Shown piece by piece: positions 16,033-25,900 of a DNA stretch of 64,000 bases. Location of the stretch: NCBI GenBank assembly GCA_900316055.1, contig ONBK01000004.1, positions 1 to 64,000 on the forward strand. Direction: 5' to 3'. How positions within the stretch are numbered: position 1 is the first letter of the stretch; each line of letters begins with the position of its first letter. The stretch comes from an uncultured Bacteroidales bacterium (GTDB taxonomy: Bacteria; Bacteroidota; Bacteroidia; Bacteroidales; P3). The position numbers and the translations under genes were made by a program. The notes below the pieces were generated by a model. That model ran no database searches. It was given only the letters and a program-made list of their open reading frames with translations, and had not been told where the DNA came from.

Positions 16033-17709
16033 ATGGGCGCAACAAACTGTCCGGAAACCCCGCGACAAAAAATGATTACCATGATGTACCTCGTGTACAC
16101 CGCCATGTTGGCTCTGAATGTCTCCGCCGAGGTTATCCAGGGCTTCAAAAGCGTGGGTACGGCATTGCATGAGTCAAACAAGAACTTGGAGTATAAACTG
16201 ATAGACTCCTATGATAACTTCCGTATTGCCGACAGCTTGAACAACGGTAAATACGACTCTCTCTACACCATCGCCTTGGAAGTCAGAGAACTCTCCAACG
16301 GTATCAAGAATTACATCGACAGCATTGAATGCGACTTTATCGGTTCCAAGGTAGCCAGCTCCGTTGACTACACCGATCCGAGAACAGGAAAAGAATGGAA
16401 ACTTCAGCTACGTGATGAAAATGGAAATGCCACTATTGAGAACGTAAGGACAGCCCTCGACAGCATCGGTTTTTCCTGGTTCACTGATAAGCAGCTTGAA
16501 GACAACCATGGTCCTGCCCAGTACTTCATCGGTCCCGACGTGAAAAATCCCGACCCGAACTTGGCTGCTATCAAGATTAAAAACAAGGTTATTGAATTCA
16601 AGCAGAGAGTGAACGAAGTGCTTGGTGTCGACTCCATCAAAGTTGAGACCGCACTGAAAGAGCTCAACATGTCCGATGGATATAACAAAGAAGGCGAGTT
16701 GGTGCCTTGGGAGGTCAACACCTTCAACGAGGTTATCACCGGTGCCGCCCTCGTCACCCTCACCCGACTGAAGACTGAAATGATGAATGCCGAATACGCT
16801 GTCGTCGAGGAGCTCTTCAAACAGGTATCCAAAGGTGACAAGAAGTTCAGCAACATCGCCATGATTTCGCGTCCTCGCTCCACCTATATCCTTCAGGGTG
16901 GTACTTATGAGACCCGTATCAATGTGGCCGCCTACGACTCGAAACAGAAATTCACCGCCACCGTCAATGGCCAGCATCTGACCAGCGGCGACAGTGGTAC
17001 TGTCATCTACAAAGCCACCTGCAACACCCTCGGTCCGCAGCGCATTACCGGTACCGCCTATGTGACAGGTGACAACGGTGTCGAGGAATATCCCATCAAT
17101 GACTTCTACTTCGTCGCCAAACCCGCCGGTGTGGTGCGTCTCGACGGCCTTCAGGTGATGTATGCCGGTCTTGAGAACCCCGTCACCATTTCGGCCGCTG
17201 GTGTCGATGGTCGCAGCCTGAGCCTCGCCATCGAACCCGCCGGACAAGCCGACATTACCAAATCCGAAGGTGAAGGCAGCTTCATTGTCAAGCCCAGACC
17301 CGGCGCCAAGAAACTCACCCTTTCCGTCAACGCCACCATTGACAAACGTACCTCCACCATGGGTACGCAGACTGTCATCGTCAAAGACATTCCCGCACCT
17401 ATCATCAAGGTGGCTGGTGTGGAGAGCGGTGGACGACTCGACAAGAAAGAGTTGTCGGCGAGCACGGTCGTCATCCCCATCAAGAACCCCGACTTCCTGC
17501 TGAAGATTGACAACCGCAGCATCCGTATCATCAAGATGCTTGTCTCCGTGGGCGCCAAGGAAGAGACCGTCAACGGCCCGCGCTTCAACGAAAGCATTGC
17601 CTCCATGATTCGCAAAGCCACCAAGGGCGAGAAACTGGTCATCCAAGCCGATGTCATGATGCCCGACGGCAAACCCAAGTCTGTAACCTATACTGCCACC
17701 CTCAGATAA
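16033..17709 (+). CDS. gldM: T9SS motor protein GldM (PorM), 558 aa
   Basis: The second GldLM motor component: a single N-terminal transmembrane helix (MMYLVYTAMLALNVSAEVI, near residues 17-35) followed by a long periplasmic region of four domains that reaches the GldK/N ring. The opening NCPETPRQKMITMMYLVYTA is typical of the family. The length is somewhat above the usual 515-520 residues. The helical first periplasmic domain (residues 40-220) and beta-rich later domains with the closing PDGKPKSVTYTATLR are recognisable. Confidence 0.95.
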   Translation: MGATNCPETPRQKMITMMYLVYTAMLALNVSAEVIQGFKSVGTALHESNKNLEYKLIDSYDNFRIADSLNNGKYDSLYTIALEVRELSNGIKNYIDSIECDFIGSKVASSVDYTDPRTGKEWKLQLRDENGNATIENVRTALDSIGFSWFTDKQLEDNHGPAQYFIGPDVKNPDPNLAAIKIKNKVIEFKQRVNEVLGVDSIKVETALKELNMSDGYNKEGELVPWEVNTFNEVITGAALVTLTRLKTEMMNAEYAVVEELFKQVSKGDKKFSNIAMISRPRSTYILQGGTYETRINVAAYDSKQKFTATVNGQHLTSGDSGTVIYKATCNTLGPQRITGTAYVTGDNGVEEYPINDFYFVAKPAGVVRLDGLQVMYAGLENPVTISAAGVDGRSLSLAIEPAGQADITKSEGEGSFIVKPRPGAKKLTLSVNATIDKRTSTMGTQTVIVKDIPAPIIKVAGVESGGRLDKKELSASTVVIPIKNPDFLLKIDNRSIRIIKMLVSVGAKEETVNGPRFNESIASMIRKATKGEKLVIQADVMMPDGKPKSVTYTATLR

Positions 17710-17754
17710 AAAACCTAAGACTTTAACCCTTTAGACCCAAAAACACTTAATCAT

Positions 17755-18651
17755 ATGAAAAGAGTCCTGTTTACTGTGCTTGCAATTATCGCCTATTGCA
17801 CAGCAACCAATGCACAGAGCATCATTGACGGTAACGACCAGCGCAATCCCAACGACTTCTACCAGAAAGGTATCATCGTGGGAAAGAAAGCCATGCCGTA
17901 CCCCTCTGTCCGAGAGAATGATGTGATTTGGGAAGAAGTGGTATGGAGAGAGATTGACTTCAACGAGAAGTTCAACCAGTTCTTCTACTTCCCCAAGAAT
18001 GCAGAGCAAAGCACTCAAGGCCGTATCAGTCTGGTCAATCTCATCATGCGCGGTGTCCGTAACGGAGAAATCCCCGTTTACGAGGATGACGACATGGAGA
18101 AAGAACTCGACTTGAACGATGCCATTATCCAACTCGCCGGTGCCCCCTACTCCGTGGAGGAAGAAATCGTTGATGAATACGGCAACCCCGTCTACGACGA
18201 TGAGACTGACGAAATCAAAAAGAGAAGTGTCATCAAGACCCGCTCATTCGATAGCACCTCGGCTGTAAAAATCAAGCTGAAAGAGAAATGGTATATCGAC
18301 AAGCAGGACACCCGTCAGAAAGTCCGCATCGTTGGCCTCAGTTTCTACTACCAGAAAGAGAACGCCGCCGGCGAGAGAAACTACACCTGGTCGTGGTGGA
18401 TTCCCATGGACGACATGCGCGTGCGTCAGGTCCTCGTCAATGCCAACGCCTACGACGAGAACAACGATGTGGTGGAACGTTCCTATGACGACATCTTCAT
18501 CCAGCGTTATTTTGACAGCTACGTCATTCGCACGTCGAACACCCCGAACCGCTCTATCTCTGAATATTTGACCGACCTGGATGCCGTCCTCGAGTCGCAG
18601 CGTCTCGAAGAGATGATTTTCGACATCGAGTCCGACATGTGGGAATACTAG
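17755..18651 (+). CDS. gldN: T9SS ring protein GldN (PorN), 298 aa
   Basis: Periplasmic partner of GldK. A signal peptide (residues 1-21, ending TNAQ) is followed by the family's DVIWEEVVWREIDFNEKFNQ and FFYFP, a central VYEDDD segment, WWIPMDDMRVRQVL and the closing IFDIESDMWEY. It is the last classical gene of the T9SS core operon. A second, diverged copy follows after a terminator-like hairpin. Confidence 0.95.
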   Translation: MKRVLFTVLAIIAYCTATNAQSIIDGNDQRNPNDFYQKGIIVGKKAMPYPSVRENDVIWEEVVWREIDFNEKFNQFFYFPKNAEQSTQGRISLVNLIMRGVRNGEIPVYEDDDMEKELDLNDAIIQLAGAPYSVEEEIVDEYGNPVYDDETDEIKKRSVIKTRSFDSTSAVKIKLKEKWYIDKQDTRQKVRIVGLSFYYQKENAAGERNYTWSWWIPMDDMRVRQVLVNANAYDENNDVVERSYDDIFIQRYFDSYVIRTSNTPNRSISEYLTDLDAVLESQRLEEMIFDIESDMWEY

Positions 18652-18664
18652 GATAGTTAATAGA

Positions 18665-18716
18665 TTAGAGTTAAGAGTTAAGAGTTAAGAGATTTCTGGC
18701 TCTTAACTCTTTTTTT
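18665..18716 (+). terminator. Terminator-like hairpin built from a 7-nt array, just before the second gldN
   Basis: AGAGTTA-type units (18665-18691) end in AGAGTTAAGAG (18681-18691), which pairs perfectly with 18700-18710. A run of T follows to 18716. The ATG of the next gene is at 18719. It therefore looks like an intrinsic terminator or attenuator that limits expression of the second gldN; the array supplies the 5' arm. Confidence 0.75.
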
Positions 18717-18718
18717 CA

Positions 18719-19594
18719 ATGAAGAAGTCGTCGCTCATAGTATGGCTCTCTCTACTGCTGGCCTGCCAAGCGGTGGGTCAGACCGTGGAACAAAAGAGGC
18801 CCGACGACTTCCACGTTCAGCAGCCTCAAGGCCACGCCAAGCCCCTCCCCTTCCCTTTCCTCCGAGAGGACGACGTAGTGTGGTCCACAACACTGTGGAA
18901 AAACATTGACTGCAACGAACTCTTCAACCAATTCTTCTACTTTCCCAGCGACGAATATATCAACTTCGGCAAGAAGAGCCTCGCATACATCATCTGGGAT
19001 GCTATGGTAGCCGACGAGATACCCATCTATGAGGACGACGGACTCAAGATACCTCTTGACAACGAAGCCTTCTTCAAACGCTATACACGCCCCGACACTA
19101 TCCTCCTCGAGATAGGCTACGACGAAGATGACAATGAACTCTATGAGACCGTCATTAAACCACGTTATTTTGACGGATCCGAGGTTCTGGCTTGGAGCCT
19201 GCGCGAGGTGTGGTTCATCGGGCGTCAAGACAGCCGCCAGGACTCGCGCCGCATTGCTTTGGCGCCCCTCAAAGAGACTTACCGTGTTGTCGGCGGAGGT
19301 GTGCCAGACATCTACCTCGGCCGCCTCCCAATCTTCTGGATCCCCATGCAGAATCCCCGCGTCAGAAACCTTCTTGCGCGCTACGCCGCCTATATCGACC
19401 CCAACAATGTCGTCAACCAGCCCTCTTGGGACTGGGTGTTTCTCAACCAACACTATACGGCATATACTACCAAGGAATCGAACATGCGCGACATAAGCAT
19501 CTCTGATTACACCTTCGGCAGCGATGCCATCCACGAGGCCGAGAGCATCGAAGAAAAGGTCTTCGAAATCGAAAACGAGATGTGGGAATATTGA
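18719..19594 (+). CDS. Second GldN-like protein, 291 aa
   Basis: A tandem paralogue of GldN. It keeps the signal peptide, the DVVWSTTLWKNIDCNELFNQFFYFP block, IPIYEDDG, IFWIPMQNPRVRNLL and the closing VFEIENEMWEY. It differs in the middle (residues 110-200), where the insertion RQDSRQDSRRIA is found. It may form a variant ring with GldK or act as a specialised subunit. No promoter was found between the two copies, so expression depends on reading through the hairpin at 18681-18716. Confidence 0.88.
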   Translation: MKKSSLIVWLSLLLACQAVGQTVEQKRPDDFHVQQPQGHAKPLPFPFLREDDVVWSTTLWKNIDCNELFNQFFYFPSDEYINFGKKSLAYIIWDAMVADEIPIYEDDGLKIPLDNEAFFKRYTRPDTILLEIGYDEDDNELYETVIKPRYFDGSEVLAWSLREVWFIGRQDSRQDSRRIALAPLKETYRVVGGGVPDIYLGRLPIFWIPMQNPRVRNLLARYAAYIDPNNVVNQPSWDWVFLNQHYTAYTTKESNMRDISISDYTFGSDAIHEAESIEEKVFEIENEMWEY

Positions 19595-19615
19595 CAAATT
19601 GAAAATTGAAAATAG
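19595..19615 (+). repeat. 3 x 7-nt array at the edge of the AraC remnant
   Basis: Three AAAATTG-type units begin directly after the stop codon of the second gldN and end where AraC-like sequence begins. Confidence 0.75.
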
Positions 19616-19806
19616 GCGACCCGGACGCGTTGCTCTATGTAAGTCAACATCGTGTGCGCCATGCCATTAGCCTCATCCACCAGCACCCTGACGGGCGACT
19701 GGCCGATATCGCCGAACAGTGTGGATTCTCCTCGCAGGCCTCCATGACCAAGGCTTTCAAAGCCCAAGGCAAAGACACCCCGTCGAGCTACCGTTCGAAT
19801 TACTGA
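19612..19806 (+). pseudogene. Truncated AraC-family regulator (C-terminal HTH half only)
   Basis: About 60 codons encode the second half of an AraC/XylS DNA-binding domain: YVSQHRVRHAISLIHQHP, then RLADIAEQCGFSSQASMTKA and FKAQGKDTPSSYR, ending in a normal stop. The sensor domain and the first HTH helices are missing. The 5' truncation coincides with the 7-mer array at 19595-19615. The small open frame from 19606 could be translated but would not make a complete domain. It is read as a decayed gene. Confidence 0.75.
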
Positions 19807-19914
19807 CCAGTGGTCAGTGGTTTCTTTTGATTGCAATCTTTTGTTTTTGGTGGAAATTGTTTTTTCTTTGGTGGAAAATTCTGTCAAAGGAAACAGTTAT
19901 TAATTGTTATTTTT

Positions 19915-19922
19915 TATTTTTG
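19915..19922 (+). promoter_or_regulatory. Promoter -7 box of the 3318-residue gene
   Basis: TATTTTTG matches TAnnTTTG and lies 37 nt upstream of the ATG at 19960. A well-placed TTG is lacking, so this is a partial promoter match in an AT-rich stretch. Confidence 0.5.
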
Positions 19923-19959
19923 CATCGCAAAAATTGAAAACAAAAAACATCATAACTAT

Positions 19960-22900
19960 ATGACAACGAAATTGATTATTCTTTTGGCCATCGGGCTGAT
20001 TGTTTTGGGACTTCTGGTGTGGATGATTGTCCGCGCCTGGCGTTATCGGAAAGACCATCCGGACGCCCCCATGGGGACAGGCTTGCGGATGTTCCTCTGC
20101 GCCATCCTACTTTTCAATTTTCATTTTTCAACTTTCAACTCGGCACAGGCGCAGTCGAGTTGGCAAGGTGGTCATGGCGCGCCCAATAATCCCTACCGGA
20201 TCCGTAAGGCTAATGAGTTGGTGGCTTTTGCCAACTGCCTCGCTACCGGCAACGAGTTCTACTTCTATAGATATGGCTACAGCAAAGAGTACATCTGTAG
20301 TCCAACGCCTCCCACCAGCGGTGACTACGACACCATTCCCGCCCACGGCGAAGGCAGGTACTTCTTGATACCGAATGACATCATCCTCAACGAGGGGAAT
20401 GTGGCAGCCTGCGACGGCGAGATCGACCCCTCCTGGACCGTCTGGCCCGAGACGGGTGTGTTCAAAGGCTATCTCCTCGGTGACATGCATACCATCAGCG
20501 GTCTGTATATCGACCGTCCGGAAACCACCGTGGGCGTGGGCTTCTTCTCGAAAATGGAGGGGAATGCACACGTCGAAAAACTCGGCATTGTCAATTCCTA
20601 CGTCAGGGGTGGTGCCGGCAACATCGGCGGTATGGTGGGCGAACTTTCCGGAGGCCGTATCAGCGACTGTTTCTTCGAGGGCAGCATCCGCACCAGTGGC
20701 AATAACGTGGGCGGCTTCATCGGACTGATGACCCTCCACGACACTTTGTTGCCCGAAATCAGCGTCTGCTTCGCTTCCGGACATGTCGACTGCTCCGGTG
20801 ACTATGTCGCCGGCTTGGTCGGCAAGGTGGAGAAGGGCACCGTGCGCCAGTGCTACTCCTCCATGGCAGTCCGCACCACCGATGTGGTTGGCATTGCCCT
20901 CTCGGGGGCGAACCCCACCCACGGCGGCATCGGCACCGATGAAGATATCGCCTCGCACCACGTGGGTGGCATCTACGGATATGCGCTTTCCCCAACCGGC
21001 ACCAACAGCTACGACCCGGATGTCGACAGCATCCGCGTCGACACCTGCTACTTCGACTGGCAGCTGAGCGACCTTCCCTCAATCCCCGGCTCGTCATGGG
21101 TTCCGGCAGATTGGCGGGACAATCGTGGTGCCGCAGCCCTCAGCACCTACGACATGACCTATTACAGCCAGATGTATTTCGACATAAAAAATCAGAGGCC
21201 CAGCTTGTGGAAAAGCACCTACCTGTGCAATCTTTACCCCTACCCGGATCCATTCAACGATCCGATAAAAGTCACATACCGCCTCGAATTGGATTACCCC
21301 CAAGATTCCAATGTGCTCGCCACCCTCATTCCCTTTCTCGATGTCTTCATGAAACCGAACGACAACGGCCAAAGTACCATCAACAACATGAACGACCAGG
21401 AGCGCAAGCACATGAAGCTCTCCGACCTCACCGAGTCGTTCGTGCTGTGGAAAAAGTGTGACAGTCTGGGTATTTCCACGTGGACCGTCGACAATCTCTG
21501 GCCCGATGCTGTCCGCAGAGAGTTTTATGCGCCCGACAACAGCTGGAACGTCTATCTGCAGAAGCAGGGTGTGGTGCGCTTCACCATTGAGGCGGCAGGG
21601 CGCACACGCTACTACGACGCGGTGGTCAACATACCCCCCTACGTCGGCTCCGCCGAGAACCCCTTCCTCATCAGCAATCTGGAAGACATCATCGCCTTCC
21701 GCAACGGCATCAACGCGGGCGAGGACTTCGTCTACCACCGATTCCTGATTCGTCGCGACTCTCTTCCTCACATCCACTGGATGCAGACCGCCGACATCGA
21801 CCTCGCCGCAGCAGGCGACTGGGTCGCCATCGGCAAGAATGCCGACACTTGCTTCACGGGTTTCTACGACGGCCAGGGGCATAAGCTTATGAACCTTACT
21901 ATGACCAATGGCACCGACCGCGCACTCTTCATCTATTCCAAGGGCGACATCAAGAACCTTGTCATCGAAGACCCGCACATCAACGGCTGCGGAGGTTCGT
22001 CGGCCGCCTTGGCCACCAACGTCATGGGCGGTTCTTTCGAGAATTGTGCCGCCACCTACAGCCCTCTGGCCATCAGCAACTCAACGACCCAAACACTCAC
22101 CTTCAGCGGTGACAACTGTGCTGCCTTGGTGGGTTCGGTGGAAAGTGCTACGGAGGACACCGTTGTCTTTTCCGGCTGCTTCAACAGCTGCACTGTCTCC
22201 AATACGGGCAGCGGCAATGCCGCCGGCATTGTGGGCTCAATTCAAAACTCAAAATTCAAAATTCAGCGTTGCTTCAACACTGGCGACATCACCGCCTCTG
22301 GCAATGTACACCCCATCGTCGCCACAATTCTCAATTCTCAATTCTCAATTCTCAATTCCTACAATGCCGGTGTGCTTACGGGCACACAAGTCGACGCACA
22401 ATCAACGAACACAAGTTTTTTCAACGACTACCACGTCAGTCCCCTCTGCAATGGGGCGACGAAAGTGGCAACGCGCTACTTCATCGATTCCACCACCCTG
22501 GTGCGTCCTTACCTGGGCGACAGTTATTGGCTCTACGAGGAGGGACGCTATCCACGTCTGCGTTGGACCGACAGCTCGACTGCACGATTGGAGGCCATCG
22601 CCGCATGCACTCCCCGCCTGCCGATGGCCAATCTCCCGCTGCCCGACACTATGACCGTCGCCAACGCTTACAACCTCCTCATCCTGTGTAATGGTGTCAA
22701 CACCAATGCATCGTTCAGGTATGACGGCTACCTGCTGCCCGCCTTCGCCCAGGACATCGTCTTCAGCCTCACCGCCAATATCGCTTTGGGAAGCAACAAC
22801 AGTGACTGGAGTCCCATCGGATACACCGTGCCGGGCAGCGGCGACGAAGGGCATTTCGCCGGCGTCTTCCTAGGTAATGATCATACTATCTCCAACCTCC

Positions 22901-25900
22901 AAACCTCCCAGCGACGTCCTGTTGCCGGCCTCTTCGGCCGCCTCACCGGTCGTGTCGCGGACCTGAGAATCAACCTGGGCACTTTGTCGGCCACCGAATA
23001 CGCCGGCGGCGTCTGCGCAATTCTCGACGGCGGCCGACTCGAACGCTGCTATGTGATGGGTGGCAACATCGAGAGCGATTATATCGCAGGCGGTATCGCC
23101 GCCATTGTCCGGGGTGCCGACTCCCTTACCACCTGTATGAACTTCGCCTCCGTCATAGGCAACCACTCCGTCGGCGGCCTTGTCGGACAAGGTGGTCACG
23201 TGCTTGCCTCTGCCAATTTCGGTGACGTTACGGGTATGCCCGCCAGCATCTACACGGGCGGCATCAGCGGCCATAGTACCACTGTGGAGAAGAGCTTCAA
23301 CAGCGGTTTAGTTACCGCCCGTCCCAGCAACCCGCGCGAGGACAACTGGGTGGGCGGCCTTATCGGCTACAGCGACACCACTATCCTCTACTGCTACAAT
23401 GCTGGTGTTGTCAACGGTGCCAACCGCAAGTACACCGGCGGCATCTGCGGCTACGGCAAGCCGCAGTACTGCTACGTCTCCGGCACCACCCGCTCCACCG
23501 GCACCCACCTCGGCAGCATCGTCGGTGCCTCAGTCGCCGGCGTCTCCCACTGCTGCTACGATAATCAGATGTCGCCTCCCGGCGGTATCGACGGTCACGA
23601 CACCACAGGCAAGGCCTCAGGTCTCCCCACCGCGATGATGCTGAGTACCCAACTCGGAAATACCGGATATCCTAACTTCTTAGGAACCCCTGGTGCTGTT
23701 TGGTATTATAGTACCAATAATAATTATCCGCAGCTTGTAGCCCTAAGGAATAATGCCGGCACTATTGCCTATTCCATTGCTTCCACCGTGCCCATTAAAT
23801 TGTCAAACGATGAAACCTACGACAACGTCGTTACCCACTTCACCCGCGGCAACGGCAACTGGAGCTTCCTCGTGGGGGGTACCCCAAGGTCTTACACCAA
23901 CTGTCTCTCTTTGCTCAACAGCGGCGTAATCCCCAATGTTAATGTCATCGCGCAAAGCAAGGGCATCGCCTGGATGGTCCTCACCGCTGGCGAAGGGAAA
24001 ATATGTCGCAAGGTGCAGCTCTGGGTGAACCTCGACGATGACTTTGCATTGGAAGTGAGTAGCCAGCAAGAACTGGAATTCTTGCGCCAAATCATCTTCA
24101 ACGGAGAGGGCTACTACTACTACAACCAACCCAGCGGCAACCGCTACACGACGGATAAAACACCCAACAACACCGCCTTCATCGAAATTGTTGACGGAGG
24201 GCAGGACCTCCGCTTCAAACTGACCACCGACATCCGAATGAACAACAGCACCTGGTATCCCCTCGGCACACCCGCCCACCCCTTCCGCGGCACTTTCGAC
24301 GGCAACTCCCATAGGGTTAGCTACTTCCGGGTATTACCTTTCAATTCTTCGGAGGCCCAGGAGAACCCGGGTCATTGTGGTTTCTTTGGCTATATCGAAG
24401 GCGGCACTGTGCATGACCTTATCCTCGACAGCGTGCTGATCCAAGCCATCCTCCCCCACCAGGGAGCCCTCTGCGGTTACAATTCCGGCGGCACCATCAG
24501 CAATTGCTTGGTTAGGAATGGCCGTATACAACTGCAGGGCGAAGGTGAGGGCATCGGTCTTGTTTGCGGCACCAATCGCTACGGCAACATCTCCCACTGC
24601 CAAGTCAACAGGACAAATTCAGCTTCTTTCTACAACAACTCGTTCTGTATCCCCAGCGGTGGCGACAAACTGGGCGGCATCTGCGGTCATAATGCCTTCG
24701 GCACCATCGACTCCTGCCAGGTGGACAGCCTTACAGTCAATTCTACCACCATCGCCAATCGAGTAGGTGGCGTGGTGGGCTATAACGAGGGCGGCAGCGT
24801 CGTCGCCAACCGTATCAATAATTCGGATCTTACCAATATCACCGGTTCCTACGTCGGCGGCATCGCCGGTGCCTCCGACGGCTACTCGGTATACAACCAC
24901 GCCATCGTAAGCAACTGTCACCTTAGCAATACCACCGTCAATATCCCCAATGCCACCGCCGTTGGCGGCGTGGTGGGCAGCGCTTCGGGTGAGTATTCCT
25001 CCATTTCGGGCATCACGATGAGCGACACCGTCTACGGCGACAGCGTCGTGGGCGGTATCGTCGGCCTGCTGCAGGATGCCACCGTCGACAGTTGTTGGAA
25101 CCAATCCTATGTTAGGGCCAAGAGATACTGCGTCGGCGGTATCGTCGGAATGATGAACAGCCAAAGTGGCGTGGTGAAATGCTATAACACAGGCATCGTC
25201 GGCAATTCGGTGGAGGTCGACTATGTGGGAGGTATTGTGGGAATGATGAACGATGAATGTTCGGTGTCGAGCAGTTTCAGCAGCGGTGTGGTCAAGGGTC
25301 GCAACCAGGTGGGCGGCCTCGTGGGCCGTATGCGCGACGGCAGCTATTTCACCGACTGCTACAACACCGGTATCGTGAACGGTATCGCACTGGTGGGCGG
25401 TCTGGTGGGCCTCCAGAAAGATCCCACCGTGGCTTCCGGCTACGGCTATTCGGCCGGATGGGTCGAGGGAGCCTCGATGACGGGTGCCGTCTGCGGCTAT
25501 ACGACCGACACCACGATGTTGCACGATCTGCACTATGACCGTCAGCTCTGTGCCTACAAGGGCGTGTGCCATATCGACGTGCAGTCGGCCGAAGGCGTTG
25601 ATGTGACGGGTATAACGGCTCATCCCTCGTCCGAGATGACTTCTATCACCTTCGGTGACGGCCGTCCGTGGGAGGAGGGTACCGCCAGTATGTACCCGCG
25701 CCTGACGGCTCTCGTGGGCAGCGGTGCCGACAGCGCGTCGGCCCTGGCCCTGCAGATTGGCAACGCCTACGACCTGGCTCCCGATACAACCCTCACGCTG
25801 CCTTCCTGCACGGGAGCCGCGTGGTACGCACCTGCTGATTTCGCCTCCATTTCGGAGAATACCCTTACCGCCTCCGGGCGGCGCGGGCTGATACGCCTCA

